64,000 bases of DNA from Bacilli bacterium (GCA_017433415.1 JAFRHI010000015.1:19800-83799); one strand, 5' to 3'; positions 50,599 through 61,314 are shown, numbered from the stretch's first letter. Translations and numbers: made by a program. The notes: a model not told the origin generated them from the letters alone.

Positions 50599-51852
50599 GT
50601 GAAAGGGATAAAAGTAACAAGTGAAATTGGAAAATTAAAGAAAGTTTTACTTCATAGACCAGGTAATGAATTATTAAATTTAACACCTGATAGTTTAAGT
50701 GAACTTTTATTTGATGATATTCCATTTTTACCAGATGCACAGAAAGAACATGATGCATTTGCTCAAGCATTAAGAGATAATGGTGTAGAAGTAGTATATC
50801 TAGAAGATTTAATGGCTGAAGCTATTTCTACAAGTAATGCAGTACGTTCAAAATTCATAAAGCAATTTATGAAAGAAGCAGGGATTAATACTGTTAAGTA
50901 TAAAAGGTTAGTTGGTAATTATTTGAATAGTATTGAAGATCCTAAAGAATTAGTATTAAAAACAATGGCTGGTATTCAAGTAAGTGAGATTTATAATGAA
51001 AAGAGAGATGTAGAAAAAACTTTAGTTGATTTAATTCAATCTCCTGATAAATTCATTGCTAAACCAATGCCAAATTTGTATTTTACAAGAGATAATTTTG
51101 CTAGTGTTGGAAGAGGAATAGATCTTCATCATATGTATTCAGAAACAAGAAACAGAGAATGTATCTATGCTGAATATATTTTTAATTATCATCCAGATTA
51201 TCAAAACGTTAAGAAGTACTACAATAGAAACTATGATTGGAGTACTGAAGGTGGAGATTTATTAAATATTAATGATCACGTAGTTGCAATTGGTATTTCT
51301 CAAAGAACACAAGCCGAAGCAATTGATCAATTGGCTAAAAATTATTTCAGTGATGAAAGCTGTAAAATAGATACTATCTTAGCTTTTAATATTCCAGAAT
51401 CACGTGCATTTATGCATTTGGATACAGTATTTACACAAATTGATAAGTATACATTTACTTATCATCCAGGAATAATGGGAACTTTACAAGTATTTGAAAT
51501 TACAGAAGGATATGATCCTAACACATTTGAAGATTTAATAGTTCGAGAAATAAATGCTCCACTAGATCAAATTCTAGAAAAGTATTTAAATCATCCAGTA
51601 AAATTAATTCCATGTGCTGGTGGTGACAAAGTTGGTTCTGAAAGAGAACAGTGGAATGATGGATCTAATACATTATGTATAGAACCAGGCGTAGTTGTAG
51701 TTTATGATAGAAATAATATTACAAACGATGTTCTTCGCAGAGAAGGAATTAAAGTTATAGAAATACATGGTGCAGAGCTTTCTCGTGGTCGTGGTGGACC
51801 AAGATGTATGAGTATGCCATTAATCAGGGAGGATGTTGAATGGGAAGCTTAA
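50599..51852 (+). CDS. arcA: Arginine deiminase
   Basis: Converts arginine to citrulline and ammonia, first step of the ATP-yielding arginine deiminase pathway. [20 protein letters not shown] at the start, [13 protein letters not shown] near 156-168, EGGDLLNI near 215-222, [10 protein letters not shown] near 275-284 and the catalytic Cys in GPRCMSMPL near 405-413 are all present. 417 residues. GTG start with GAGGTGAAAAA. It overlaps the next gene by 13 bases, which places the downstream ribosome site GGGAGG inside it. Confidence 0.94.
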   Translation: MKGIKVTSEIGKLKKVLLHRPGNELLNLTPDSLSELLFDDIPFLPDAQKEHDAFAQALRDNGVEVVYLEDLMAEAISTSNAVRSKFIKQFMKEAGINTVKYKRLVGNYLNSIEDPKELVLKTMAGIQVSEIYNEKRDVEKTLVDLIQSPDKFIAKPMPNLYFTRDNFASVGRGIDLHHMYSETRNRECIYAEYIFNYHPDYQNVKKYYNRNYDWSTEGGDLLNINDHVVAIGISQRTQAEAIDQLAKNYFSDESCKIDTILAFNIPESRAFMHLDTVFTQIDKYTFTYHPGIMGTLQVFEITEGYDPNTFEDLIVREINAPLDQILEKYLNHPVKLIPCAGGDKVGSEREQWNDGSNTLCIEPGVVVVYDRNNITNDVLRREGIKVIEIHGAELSRGRGGPRCMSMPLIREDVEWEA

Positions 51853-52829
51853 AAGGAAGAGATTTTCTAAAACTATTAGATTATACTCCTGAAGAAATAG
51901 AACAATTATTAAGTGTGGCTGTTGGCCTAAAAAAGAAAAAACATAATGGTGAGGCTCATCGTTATTTAGAAGGAAAACAAATTGCCATTATTTTTGAAAA
52001 AGATTCAACCAGAACAAGATGTTCATTTGAAGTAGCCGCTAAAGATTTAGGTATGAGCGTTACTTATTTAGGACCAACTGGTTCTCAAATGGGCAAAAAA
52101 GAATCAATTGCTGATACCGCTAGAGTACTTGCTAGCATGTATGATGGAATAGAGTATAGAGGTTGGGGACAAGAAGTTGTAGAAGAATTAGCTAGATATT
52201 CTAAAGTTCCAGTATGGAACGGACTAACAAATGAATTTCATCCAACCCAAATGTTAGCTGATGTTATGACAATTCGTGAAGAATTTGGGACTACTAAAGG
52301 TAAAAAATTAGTGTTCTGTGGTGATGCTAGAAACAATGTTGGTAATTCCTTAATGGTTGTCTCAGCGAAGCTTGGTATGCACTTTGCTTGCTGCGCTCCA
52401 AAAGATTTATTTCCCGAAGAAGCTCTTGTTGCAGAATGCCAGAAAATCTGTGCCGAAACAGGTGGTTCTATCACTCTAACGGAAGATATAATGGAAGGTA
52501 CTAAAGATGCTGATGCTATTTATACTGATGTTTGGGTTTCAATGGGTGAACCAGTAGAACTTTGGGAAAAAAGAATTAACTTATTAAAACCATATCAAGT
52601 TAATATGAATGTTATGAATAATGCTAAACCTAATGCTATTTTCTTACATTGCTTACCATCATTTCACAATACACAGACAACAATTGGTCAAGAAATATAT
52701 GAAAAGTATGGATTAACAGAAATGGAAGTTACAGACGAAGTGTTTGAGTCTAGTCATTCTAGAGTGTTTGAAGAAGCAGAAAATAGAATGCATACTATTA
52801 AAGCTGTAATCCTAGAGACATTACGATGA
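51840..52829 (+). CDS. arcB: Ornithine carbamoyltransferase, catabolic
   Basis: Phosphorolyses citrulline to ornithine and carbamoyl phosphate in the arc pathway. Carbamoyl-phosphate motif STRTR near 54-58, HPTQ near 136-139, the ornithine-binding DVWVSMGE near 227-234, and HCLPSFHN near 268-275. The last reads HCLPAFHD in most OTCases, so two positions vary. SMG supports ornithine rather than putrescine. 329 residues. Starts within arcA and overlaps arcC by ATGA, so the three genes are one coupled operon. Confidence 0.92.
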   Translation: MGSLKGRDFLKLLDYTPEEIEQLLSVAVGLKKKKHNGEAHRYLEGKQIAIIFEKDSTRTRCSFEVAAKDLGMSVTYLGPTGSQMGKKESIADTARVLASMYDGIEYRGWGQEVVEELARYSKVPVWNGLTNEFHPTQMLADVMTIREEFGTTKGKKLVFCGDARNNVGNSLMVVSAKLGMHFACCAPKDLFPEEALVAECQKICAETGGSITLTEDIMEGTKDADAIYTDVWVSMGEPVELWEKRINLLKPYQVNMNVMNNAKPNAIFLHCLPSFHNTQTTIGQEIYEKYGLTEMEVTDEVFESSHSRVFEEAENRMHTIKAVILETLR

Positions 52830-55258
52830 GTAGAATAGTTGTTGCTTTAGGTGGAAATGCATTAGGTAATAGTCCCCAAGAACAATTAGAAATTGTTAAG
52901 ACAACTGCTAAGAATCTAGTTGATTTAGTAGCCGCAGGACACGAAATAATCATTACTCATGGAAATGGACCCCAAGTTGGAATGATTTTTAAAGCAATGG
53001 CTGCTGCAGACCCAACGACGACAGATGATGATATGCCCTTTCCGGAATGTGGTGCCATGTCACAAGGATATATTGGTTATCACTTACAGCAAGCTTTAGA
53101 AGCAGAATTCGCTGCTAGAAACATGCGTAGAAAAGTGGCAACTGTTGTTTCACAAGTTGAAGTTGATGCTAACGATAAAGCTTTTGAAGATCCAACAAAG
53201 CCAATTGGTTCTTTCTATTCAGAGAAAGAAGCTAAAAAACTAATGTCCGAAAGTAATGATATTTATAAAGAAGATGCTGGTCGCGGTTGGCGTAAAGTTG
53301 TTGCTTCACCAAAGCCTAAAAAGATTTGTGAATTAGCGACCATCAAAAAACTAGTAGAAGACCATAATGTTGTAATAACATGCGGTGGAGGAGGAATACC
53401 TGTTATAACCACAGAAAATGGTTATAAAGGTGTTGATGCTGTAATAGATAAAGATCGCACAAGTGCACTATTAGCAAGTTCCCTTGATGCAGATATTTTA
53501 TTGATATTAACAGCAGTTGATCAAGTAAAAATACATTTTAATCAAGCAAATGAAGAAAATCTTTCAAAAATTACAACTGAAGAAGCAAAAAAATATATTG
53601 AGGATGGAGAATTTGCCAAAGGTTCAATGCTTCCTAAAGTAGAAGCTTGCCTTGACTATTTGAATCATACTCATAATAAGAAGGCTATTATTACATCTTT
53701 AGAAAATGCTAAAGATGCAATTAATGGAAAAATAGGTACAACCATTATTAAAAAGGAGGAAAAAAAGGTGGAACGTACAGAAAAAGAAGCTAGGAGACAA
53801 GCTTCAGCAAAGAAGAACAAAAAAAGATCATTTACACTTTCAGCATTCACAATTATTTTGATTCTTATCTTTGTACTAGCTATCGTAACGCATTTTTTAC
53901 CAGCTGCTCAATTTGTTGGTGATGAATTAGTTAATGGTAGTGGAGTTCAAGGAGCAACTCTATCTCAAACATTATTAGCTCCAATTCTAGGATTTGCTGA
54001 TGCAATCGATATTTGTTTATTTGTGCTTATCCTAGGTGCATTCCTAAAAGTTGTTACTAAAACTGGTGCACTTGAAACAGGAATCGAAGTATTGATTAAG
54101 AAGTTAAAAGGAAAAGAGCTTCTATTAATACCTATCTTGATGTTTATTTTCTCAATAGGTGGTACAACTTATGGAATGCTTGAAGAAACAGTTGGATTCT
54201 ATGCAATCCTAAGTGTTGCTATGGTAGCAGCAGGAATGGATACACTTATTGCCAGTGCTATCGTTCTATTAGGAGCAGGAAGTGGAGTTTTAGGTTCAAC
54301 TATTAACCCATTTGCTGTAGGAGCCGCAATTGATTCATTACCTGCAGGTATGGAAGTTAATCAAGGAATTATTATTGGTTTAGGAATAATATTATGGTTA
54401 ACTACATATATAATTTCAACACTATTTGTAATGGCTTATGCTAAAAAAGTAATGAAAAATAAAGGTTCTACATTCTTATCTTTACAAGAAAGAAAAGATA
54501 TGGAAGAAACATATGCTCCAAAAGAAGGAACAGAAAATAAAAAAGTTTCTTTAACAAGAGGACAAAAAGTAACTTTATGGTTATTCTTATTAACCTTTGT
54601 AGTTATGATTGTTGGTTTCATTCCATGGGGAAGTTTTGGCATAACTCTATTTGAAAAAGGTAAATTTTTCTCTACAATTACAGGATTACCTTTAGGAGAA
54701 TGGTATTTCCAAGAATCAACATTATGGTTCTTAATTATGACAATTGTAATTGGTGTTGTCAATAAAATGAGCGAACATGAATTAGTTGATACATTTATAG
54801 ATGGTGCTGATGACATGGTTGGAGTTATCTTAGTTATAGCTATAGCTAGAGGTGCTTCAGTACTTATGTCTCAAACATATTTAGATAATTATATTATTTA
54901 TAATGCTTCAGCTGCCTTAAGTGATGTCTCAAGAGGTGTATTTGCTCCATTAAATTATTTCTTACATGTTGGATTATCAGTGTTGGTTCCATCATCTAGT
55001 GGTCTTGCATCATTATCTACTCCAATTATGGGACCACTTGCTTATCAACTAGGATTATCTGTTGAAGTAACAATTATGGAAATGGTAGCAGCAAACGGAT
55101 TAGTAAATTTATTTACACCAACTTGTGGAGCTATCATGGGTGGATTAGAACTTGCTAAAGTTGAATATACTACTTGGTTAAAATGGGTAGGAAAAGTAAT
55201 TTTAACTATTGCTTTCTTCAATATTTTAATTCTAACCATCGCAATGATTGTACTATAA
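52826..55258 (+). CDS. arcC: Carbamate kinase fused in frame to a YfcC-type transporter
   Basis: One open frame of 810 codons. Residues 1-312 are a complete carbamate kinase ([12 protein letters not shown] near 5-16, THGNGPQVG near 47-55, CGGGGIPV near 188-195, GTTII at the end), which makes ATP from carbamoyl phosphate. Residues 315-810 are a full YfcC-family membrane transporter with about twelve helices, starting [26 protein letters not shown], probably the arginine/ornithine exchanger. The join has no stop codon but keeps an AAGGAGG site and an in-frame GTG at 53768, so a separate transporter may also be made. Normally these are two genes. Confidence 0.85.
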   Translation: MSRIVVALGGNALGNSPQEQLEIVKTTAKNLVDLVAAGHEIIITHGNGPQVGMIFKAMAAADPTTTDDDMPFPECGAMSQGYIGYHLQQALEAEFAARNMRRKVATVVSQVEVDANDKAFEDPTKPIGSFYSEKEAKKLMSESNDIYKEDAGRGWRKVVASPKPKKICELATIKKLVEDHNVVITCGGGGIPVITTENGYKGVDAVIDKDRTSALLASSLDADILLILTAVDQVKIHFNQANEENLSKITTEEAKKYIEDGEFAKGSMLPKVEACLDYLNHTHNKKAIITSLENAKDAINGKIGTTIIKKEEKKVERTEKEARRQASAKKNKKRSFTLSAFTIILILIFVLAIVTHFLPAAQFVGDELVNGSGVQGATLSQTLLAPILGFADAIDICLFVLILGAFLKVVTKTGALETGIEVLIKKLKGKELLLIPILMFIFSIGGTTYGMLEETVGFYAILSVAMVAAGMDTLIASAIVLLGAGSGVLGSTINPFAVGAAIDSLPAGMEVNQGIIIGLGIILWLTTYIISTLFVMAYAKKVMKNKGSTFLSLQERKDMEETYAPKEGTENKKVSLTRGQKVTLWLFLLTFVVMIVGFIPWGSFGITLFEKGKFFSTITGLPLGEWYFQESTLWFLIMTIVIGVVNKMSEHELVDTFIDGADDMVGVILVIAIARGASVLMSQTYLDNYIIYNASAALSDVSRGVFAPLNYFLHVGLSVLVPSSSGLASLSTPIMGPLAYQLGLSVEVTIMEMVAANGLVNLFTPTCGAIMGGLELAKVEYTTWLKWVGKVILTIAFFNILILTIAMIVL
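53753..53770 (+). promoter_or_regulatory. Internal ribosome site and GTG start inside the arcC-transporter ORF
   Basis: AAGGAGG (53753-53759), 8 bases, then GTG (53768-53770) in the same frame at codon 315, exactly at the domain border. It is what the start of a separate transporter gene would look like. Confidence 0.75.
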
Positions 55259-55268
55259 AAAAGATTGT

Positions 55269-55298
55269 AAAAGGAAATACAAAGTATTTCCTTTTTTC
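55269..55298 (+). terminator. Intrinsic terminator of the arc operon
   Basis: 12-bp stem (55269-55280 with 55284-55295), AAA loop, T-rich tail. Confidence 0.8.
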
Positions 55299-55352
55299 TT
55301 TTCAAACAATAAAAAATAATGTAAAATTAAACTAGAGTAAGGTAGTGATGAA

Positions 55353-56786
55353 ATGAAAAATAAAATTATAGTACTTTTAATGATCAGTTTATTATTTATA
55401 ACCGGATTTTCAACAAATCAAGAAGAATTAGTACTTGCAACAGAAGCAGGATTTGCCCCATATGAATACTATCAAGATGGAAATATAGTAGGAGTAGATA
55501 TTGATATTGCTAATGAAATAGCCAAAGAACTAAACATGAAACTTATTATTAAGGATGTAGCTTTTGACTCAATAATTAATGAAGTAAAAACAGGTAAAAG
55601 TGATTTAGGAATAGCAGGAATTAGTTATACTCCAGAAAGAGCTAAGGAAGTAGATTTTAGTATTGATTATATGGAGTCACGTCAAGTCTTAATTGTAAAA
55701 AACAACAGTTCAATTAGAAATCCCCGAGAATTAACTACAGAAAGCATTGCTGTCCAATTGGGAAGTGTTGCCGATACATATTTAACAGAAGAGTATAGTA
55801 GAGTAAATATAGTTAGGGAAAAGAAGTTTTTAGCAGCAATTCAAGATTTAAAAGATGATAAAGTCTCAGGTGTTGTAATGGATGAAGTGCCAGCTAAAGC
55901 TTTAATTTCAGCTGACTTAAAAATCTTAGATGAACCACTAGTAACAGATCACTATGGAATAATTGTAAGCAAAGGGAATGAAGAATTATTAACAAGAATT
56001 AATAAGGTAATTACAAGACTAAAAGAAACAGGTAAAATAGATGAAATTCTTCTAAAGCATTTAGGTGTAGCTGAAGAAAAAAAAGATAGTCAAGAAAAAC
56101 TAAATATTATTGATAAATTTTATTATAGTATTATCTATGATGGTCGTTATAAATATATTTTAGAAGGTTTAAAAAACACCTTGTTGATTGCCCTAGGAGC
56201 AGTCCTATTAGGAGTCCTTTTAGGAGGTGTTGCTGCAATTTCACAAAATATTTATGATAATACTGGTAAATTAAAATTATTAGATAAAATAGCTAAATTA
56301 TATGTAACAGTAATTAGAGGAACACCATCAACCCTACAATTAATGATTATTTATTATATTATTTTTAAATCATTATCCGTAAATATTGTCTTAGTAGGAA
56401 TTCTTGCTTTTGGTATTAATAGTGGTGCTTATGTTGCTGAAATAATTAGAGCTGGAATTAACTCAGTAGACAAAGGTCAAATTGAAGCAGGATATGCTTT
56501 AGGACTTCATTATTCCCAAGTTACATCAAAAATTGTTTTACCGATGGCCATTAAAAATATTTTACCAGCTTTAGGTAATGAATTTATAACTTTGGTAAAA
56601 GAAACATCAATTGGTGCCTACATTGGTATTATAGAACTAACAAAAGCTAGTGACATAATAGCATCTCGTACTTATGATTATTTCTTCCCATTAATGCTAA
56701 TTGCACTTATTTACTTAGCAATCACCTTATGTTTAACAAAAGTAATTCGTGCTATGGAGGTGAAATTAAATCATGCTAGAAGTTAA
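55353..56786 (+). CDS. Amino-acid ABC importer: fused substrate-binding and permease protein
   Basis: 477 residues. Signal peptide/anchor (1-20). A polar amino-acid-binding domain of the SBP family 3 type spans about 25-240 (LATEAGFAPYEYYQDGNIVGVDIDIANEIAKEL, then GKSDLGIAGISYTPERAKEVDFS). A HisM/GlnP-type permease domain spans about 260-470, with the EAA-loop-like QIEAGYALGLHYSQVTSKIVLPMAIKNILPALGNEFITLVKETS. Fused binding-permease subunits of this kind are known in lactic acid bacteria (GlnP type). Next to the arc operon, arginine is a reasonable substrate, but this is inferred from position. Confidence 0.87.
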   Translation: MKNKIIVLLMISLLFITGFSTNQEELVLATEAGFAPYEYYQDGNIVGVDIDIANEIAKELNMKLIIKDVAFDSIINEVKTGKSDLGIAGISYTPERAKEVDFSIDYMESRQVLIVKNNSSIRNPRELTTESIAVQLGSVADTYLTEEYSRVNIVREKKFLAAIQDLKDDKVSGVVMDEVPAKALISADLKILDEPLVTDHYGIIVSKGNEELLTRINKVITRLKETGKIDEILLKHLGVAEEKKDSQEKLNIIDKFYYSIIYDGRYKYILEGLKNTLLIALGAVLLGVLLGGVAAISQNIYDNTGKLKLLDKIAKLYVTVIRGTPSTLQLMIIYYIIFKSLSVNIVLVGILAFGINSGAYVAEIIRAGINSVDKGQIEAGYALGLHYSQVTSKIVLPMAIKNILPALGNEFITLVKETSIGAYIGIIELTKASDIIASRTYDYFFPLMLIALIYLAITLCLTKVIRAMEVKLNHARS

Positions 56787-57498
56787 AGGGTTAAAAAAAG
56801 ACTTTGGTACAAAGAAAGTCTTAAAAGGAATAGATTTAAAAGTAAATAAAGGAGATGTCATTGGAATAATTGGTCCTAGTGGCTGTGGTAAATCTACATT
56901 TTTAAGATGTTTAAATTTACTTGAAAAACCAACTTCAGGACAAATAATACTAGAAGGAGATGACATCGTAGATAATAATAATCTTGAAAAAATCAGAAGA
57001 AGAGTAGGAATGGTCTTTCAACAATTTAATTTATTTGAAAACATGACAGTTATAGAAAATATTATTCTTGCTCCAACTCTTTTGAAGATTATGAGTAAAG
57101 AAGAAGCAACAAAAGAAGCATTAAAACTTCTTGATAAAATTAATTTAAAAGATAAAGCAAATAATTACCCTCATGAATTATCTGGTGGTCAAAAACAGCG
57201 AGTAGCAATTATTAGAACACTAATAATGAATTGTGATATTATTTTGTTTGATGAACCAACATCGGCGCTAGACCCTGAAATGATCGGTGAAGTAACAGAA
57301 TTAATGCGTCAAATTGCTAAAGAAGGCATGACAATGATAATAGTATCTCACGAAATAAATTTCATAAAAAATTTTTGCAGTAGAGTAGTCTTCATGAGTG
57401 AAGGAAAAATAATTGAAGAAGGGACAAGTAAAGATATATTTGAAAATCCAAAAGATTCAAAATTAATAAACTTTTTATCAAAAATTAAAAGCATCTAA
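56773..57498 (+). CDS. Amino-acid ABC importer ATP-binding protein
   Basis: 241 residues of the GlnQ/ArtM type. Walker A GPSGCGKS is near 34-41, Q-loop MVFQQFNLFENMTV near 77-90, signature LSGGQKQR near 136-143, Walker B ILFDEPTSALDPE near 156-168, H-loop His near 193. It overlaps the permease gene by 14 bases with GGAGGTGAAATT before its ATG, so it supplies the motor for the fused binding-permease protein. Ends in a terminator. Confidence 0.92.
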   Translation: MLEVKGLKKDFGTKKVLKGIDLKVNKGDVIGIIGPSGCGKSTFLRCLNLLEKPTSGQIILEGDDIVDNNNLEKIRRRVGMVFQQFNLFENMTVIENIILAPTLLKIMSKEEATKEALKLLDKINLKDKANNYPHELSGGQKQRVAIIRTLIMNCDIILFDEPTSALDPEMIGEVTELMRQIAKEGMTMIIVSHEINFIKNFCSRVVFMSEGKIIEEGTSKDIFENPKDSKLINFLSKIKSI

Positions 57499-57524
57499 AA
57501 AGACATTTATATGTCTTTTTATTT
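57497..57524 (+). terminator. Intrinsic terminator
   Basis: AAAAAGACAT/ATGTCTTTTT (57497-57506 with 57511-57520), TTAT loop. Confidence 0.75.
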
Positions 57525-57547
57525 TAATTGCTATTAAAAAATCTTTG

Positions 57548-57556
57548 TGTTACTAT
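57548..57556 (+). promoter_or_regulatory. Extended -10 promoter
   Basis: TGTTACTAT, 22 bases before the gene at 57579. Confidence 0.4.
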
Positions 57557-57578
57557 ATAAATATAGTAGGTGATAATA

Positions 57579-58943
57579 GTGAAAAAGATAATACTATTTT
57601 TAATTACATTCTTTTTAGTTATAAATGTTAATGCATTAGATGTTAGTATTGATTCCATAAGTATAAAAGATAAAAGTGATAAAACGTTAGTGGGCAATAT
57701 AGATATGAATAATCTAACTATAACCCCTAGTATTGAATTTAGTGAAGTAGGAGAATCTGTAACTTATGAAATAAAACTAAAAAATAAATCAAAAAATAAA
57801 TATCGAATAAAAGAAATAAAAGATAATAATACAAGTGAATTTGTAAAAACATCTTATAAAACAGGAAATAGTATTAATGACCCAATATATGTAACATTCA
57901 GATATGATAAAAAAACTAATAATTTAGCTGTAAGTGATATTAATATTATGATTGAAACAGCAAAAATAACAAGTCTTGCTACTATTACAAATCCAAAAAC
58001 AGGTCAAATCATATCAATTATATTTTTAGTTGTAGCGCTTCTATTATTAGGACTATATACAATTATTGGTATGAAAAAGAAACAAAAAAATATCTTAGTA
58101 TTGATTGTTGCCCTAGTACTCACAGTATTCATTAGTACCAAAGCTAAAGATGGTGTTACTATTACTATTAAAGGTAATAATATAAGTGTAAAAAAATTAG
58201 AATTTGTTGCAGTTAATAGAATAGATGAAAATAATATCTCTATAGGCGATGAGTACTGTTTTGGAGAAGAATGCTTTTATGTAGCAATAGATGATCCTGA
58301 ATATATAACATTATTAACTAAAAACATTTTATATGCCGGAGCACTTCTTTTTGATGATGGATTTACACAAGAAATAATACCATCAGACTCAGAAGATTAT
58401 TGCCTACAAAAGAAAAATACTAATAAATATAAAGATGGTGATGGTTTTTCTGTTGGTACAATAGCCTTTGCTACAGATAATTACTGGATGGATAAAAATA
58501 CAGGAAGATTAAAAAATAAATATGGGAATGAAGAACCACTTTTCCCATGGGAAGATACAGAAGTATATGATCCTGACTACCAAGGAGAACCTATGCTAAA
58601 CGATGATGCCGGTTATCCTAGTGTAAGCAATGATAATTATAGTATTGCATTTTATGTTGAACAATATGTTCAAAATTTACGTGAAATGGGAATAGAAAAC
58701 GTAGAAGGTGGTTTATTATCGTATCAAGATGTCTACAGATTAGGCTGCAGTGAAAGGGGATGTACAAATGCTCCAGCATGGCTATATTCTTTAGCATATT
58801 GGTTAAGTTCAGCTAGCGGACGGACTGGAATTTGGGGAGTTGCAGGATATGGTGGAATTGTTGCAGCTGATGGTGACAGAAATGTAGGTTTTGGTATTAG
58901 GCCAGCTATAATTATTCCAACTGAGTACTTAACAAATAATTAG
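57579..58943 (+). CDS. Exported/membrane protein with internal NPKTG and C-terminal DUF6273-like domain
   Basis: 454 residues from the GTG at 57579 (site GTAGGTGATAATA). Signal peptide (1-17, ending VNA-L). A first outside domain of about 120 residues is followed by NPKTG and a membrane helix (about 140-165), a short loop, and a second helix (about 174-190). The C-terminal domain of about 260 residues ends WLSSASGRTGIWGV...GFGIRPAIIIP, which resembles DUF6273-like domains of Bacillota surface proteins. Two helices place both soluble domains outside. An NPKTG motif in the middle is unusual, since sortase motifs are C-terminal. Confidence 0.65.
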   Translation: MKKIILFLITFFLVINVNALDVSIDSISIKDKSDKTLVGNIDMNNLTITPSIEFSEVGESVTYEIKLKNKSKNKYRIKEIKDNNTSEFVKTSYKTGNSINDPIYVTFRYDKKTNNLAVSDINIMIETAKITSLATITNPKTGQIISIIFLVVALLLLGLYTIIGMKKKQKNILVLIVALVLTVFISTKAKDGVTITIKGNNISVKKLEFVAVNRIDENNISIGDEYCFGEECFYVAIDDPEYITLLTKNILYAGALLFDDGFTQEIIPSDSEDYCLQKKNTNKYKDGDGFSVGTIAFATDNYWMDKNTGRLKNKYGNEEPLFPWEDTEVYDPDYQGEPMLNDDAGYPSVSNDNYSIAFYVEQYVQNLREMGIENVEGGLLSYQDVYRLGCSERGCTNAPAWLYSLAYWLSSASGRTGIWGVAGYGGIVAADGDRNVGFGIRPAIIIPTEYLTNN

Positions 58944-58969
58944 AAGTATGGATTAACCATACTTTTTTT
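58944..58969 (+). terminator. Intrinsic terminator
   Basis: AAGTATGG/CCATACTT (58944-58951 with 58957-58964), five-base loop, T-run. Confidence 0.8.
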
Positions 58970-58970
58970 C

Positions 58971-58999
58971 TTGCTAAAAAATAAATAAATATATATAAT
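58971..58999 (+). promoter_or_regulatory. Promoter for the gene at 59022
   Basis: TTGCTA (58971-58976), 17-base spacer, TATAAT (58994-58999). Confidence 0.6.
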
Positions 59000-59021
59000 A
59001 GTAGTCTGAAAGGGTGAAAAC

Positions 59022-60416
59022 ATGCCAAGAATAGAAGAAGATAAGTATTATCAAAGAATTAGTAAAAAAATAGAAACAGGAGAATTTGTACCTGGTCAAA
59101 GTTATAAATTTAATAATTATATTAACGCTAAAAGTATATATGAATTACCTTTATCAGAACGTACCCCAGAAAACTGTTCATTTTTGATGGGATATTGTCG
59201 TTGCAAATTATCAGATGTCCCATTTACTTCAATGACTAGAGAGTTTTTCTTAAACAGTTTTAATAACGATGATGTATATAACTATATAAGTGCTAATATT
59301 CGCGAGTTTGATCGTCAATTCTTCAAAGATTTAATAGAAACAAATAACTATTCTTTAAGTTTTGATGATAAAAATTGCTTTGAAATTATGCCTTTAGAAT
59401 ACATTGATGAAGAAATGTGTTCACTTGCTACTATTAATTCTACTGATTGGTCATCTGATGGTTGGTTGATGTCAGTAATAAAAAGAAAAAAAGAGGCATT
59501 ATCTAGTGATTTATGGCATCTTGCTGTGAGACTTTATGGCTTAAATGAAGAATATATTGAAGATTTTATTAAAGAAACTCCTGAAGAATATAGAGATAGA
59601 GATTACTACTTACAAATGTGTAGTTCGAATTTTAATTGTGGAGTAGCTATCTACGCTCGTAAAGAACATATCATGGAAAGCGTCCCTAAAGAACATTTAG
59701 ATAATAGATTTTATGCTGAATTAATAGAAAGAGATAATGAAAGTATTATAACATTTACAAATGAAGCTTTAGAAACAATAATTGATGGTGAACCACTATG
59801 GAAAAAACTTATACAAACTAATGGCAGAACAATAAATTATCTAGATTTAAATGATGAAAGAATTGCGTACTTCTTAAGCTTATATTCAAAAGACTCACCT
59901 GAATACTTTAGTTTTAAATTTCGCTACAGAGATTATTTATCAAAGAAAAACAAGAAAGAATACGAAAGAAAACAAAAAAGAATCCAGGAAGAAATAGACG
60001 ACTCAGTATTTTCTACACTTGAACGAATGGTTTTATATGATAAAGTTGGACTTTATTCATCAATGGCAATTGCTGATGAAATAGATAAATCACGCCAACC
60101 AAATGAAAGCCTTTTACCGATTTGGTATCATAGGAGAGTACCAAGAGATTTAGCAAAAGAATATGATTCCGAAGAATATTTAGTTTATTTATATAAAAAT
60201 TTAGGTATCGAAATTATTGAAGAAGAGGACTACTATTTTTATAGAGTAATACTGCCAGAAGGTTGGACAGTAGAAAACGATGGTAATCAATACCAAGTTA
60301 AAGACCAAGATGGTAATATAATGATTGAATATTATGATAATAATAAATTTTATGATCGCTATATTGATATAACCTTTATAAAAGAAAAAGAGCCACCAAA
60401 AAAATACAAAAAATAA
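59022..60416 (+). CDS. Large cytosolic protein of unknown function
   Basis: 464 residues, soluble, acidic, no signal peptide. The first 310 residues look like a helical repeat region with recurring short units around FFKDLIE, YYLQMCSS and FYAELIERD, suggesting a solenoid. The C-terminal 90 residues (RVILPEGWTVENDGNQYQVKDQDGNIMIEYY) form a strand-rich module reading like a compact beta unit. No family recognised with confidence. ATG start with AAGGGTGAAAA and a good promoter. Convergent with the - strand pair of unknown genes. Confidence 0.65.
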   Translation: MPRIEEDKYYQRISKKIETGEFVPGQSYKFNNYINAKSIYELPLSERTPENCSFLMGYCRCKLSDVPFTSMTREFFLNSFNNDDVYNYISANIREFDRQFFKDLIETNNYSLSFDDKNCFEIMPLEYIDEEMCSLATINSTDWSSDGWLMSVIKRKKEALSSDLWHLAVRLYGLNEEYIEDFIKETPEEYRDRDYYLQMCSSNFNCGVAIYARKEHIMESVPKEHLDNRFYAELIERDNESIITFTNEALETIIDGEPLWKKLIQTNGRTINYLDLNDERIAYFLSLYSKDSPEYFSFKFRYRDYLSKKNKKEYERKQKRIQEEIDDSVFSTLERMVLYDKVGLYSSMAIADEIDKSRQPNESLLPIWYHRRVPRDLAKEYDSEEYLVYLYKNLGIEIIEEEDYYFYRVILPEGWTVENDGNQYQVKDQDGNIMIEYYDNNKFYDRYIDITFIKEKEPPKKYKK

Positions 60417-60440
60417 AAATGGAGTAATACTCCATTTTTT
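60415..60440. terminator. Bidirectional terminator
   Basis: AAAAATGGAGT/ACTCCATTTTT (60415-60425 with 60429-60439), AAT loop, between convergent genes. Confidence 0.8.
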
Positions 60441-61314
60441 AATATCCAAAAGAACTAACTTTTTTATCTGGTAAAAACTTATCATGATATTTTTTTTCTA
60501 ATTGAATTAAATGAAAATCATAAAAACCAAATTCTTCCAAACAACGTTCCTTTATTTTATCTTCTTGTGATTCTTCTTCATAAACACGAAGCATATCTAA
60601 CTCTGGATCAGCTAAAAGTAAAAACATTAAAACTTGCTCTGGAATAGTATTAATTTTGAAATGTTTAGGATTTTTTAGTAAGTTATAAGCTAAAGAATTA
60701 TAGTCTTTTAAATCTTCAGCACAACTTAACCAAACATTGCTTGTGGTTTTAAGTTTCTCTAAATCATCTTCACTTATACTATCAAAACTATCAACTTGAT
60801 TTGCTCTTTCTATAATCTTACTAATTGCATCATATTTAATACCAGAAAATACTTTGTCTTTTCTTAAAATTTTAGCAAAATCACTTTCGTAAGAAAGAAT
60901 TTCTCTATCAAAAAAAGGAAATCTATTTTTAGCCTCAGAGAAGAATTTATGTATTTGTTCTTTTCTTTTTTGAATTAACTTATCTTTTTCTTCATCACTA
61001 GCTTTAGCAATAGTTGCATTAGAAACTATTTCACTATTTAAATACAAATCATATATTTCTAGTTCTGGATCAAGAGCTAAAATTAAAAATAATATTTTTT
61101 CATCATATGTTTTTATATCAGCATAAATTCTTGGATTACTTAAATAACTAAAAACATCATCGCTCTCGCATTTAGCACCTTCAAATTTTCTTTCAAGTAA
61201 TTTTTTTGTTTCGTCAATCTTTTCTTGATCAATATTTTTAAAATGATTATACTGTCCAGAATATGCAAACAGTTTTTTCTTTGCTTTTTGCATAGCATTA
61301 TAATTGTAATTCAT
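60439..61314 (-). CDS. Unknown protein with two internal repeats
   Basis: 291 residues, soluble, acidic, helical. Two units resemble each other. Near 60-100 it reads LSNPRIYADIKTYDEKILFLILALDPELEIYDLYL with its flanks; near 215-255 it reads LLKNPKHFKINTIPEQVLMFLLLADPELDMLRVY. Both follow the order NP, then a helix, then L-L-DPEL, then Y. So it arose by internal duplication. The ATG at 61314 follows GGGGTGATTTT; the frame extends to 61332 but that start has no site. Cotranscribed with, or just downstream of, the gene at 61357. Function unknown. Confidence 0.65.
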   Translation of the reverse strand: MNYNYNAMQKAKKKLFAYSGQYNHFKNIDQEKIDETKKLLERKFEGAKCESDDVFSYLSNPRIYADIKTYDEKILFLILALDPELEIYDLYLNSEIVSNATIAKASDEEKDKLIQKRKEQIHKFFSEAKNRFPFFDREILSYESDFAKILRKDKVFSGIKYDAISKIIERANQVDSFDSISEDDLEKLKTTSNVWLSCAEDLKDYNSLAYNLLKNPKHFKINTIPEQVLMFLLLADPELDMLRVYEEESQEDKIKERCLEEFGFYDFHLIQLEKKYHDKFLPDKKVSSFGY

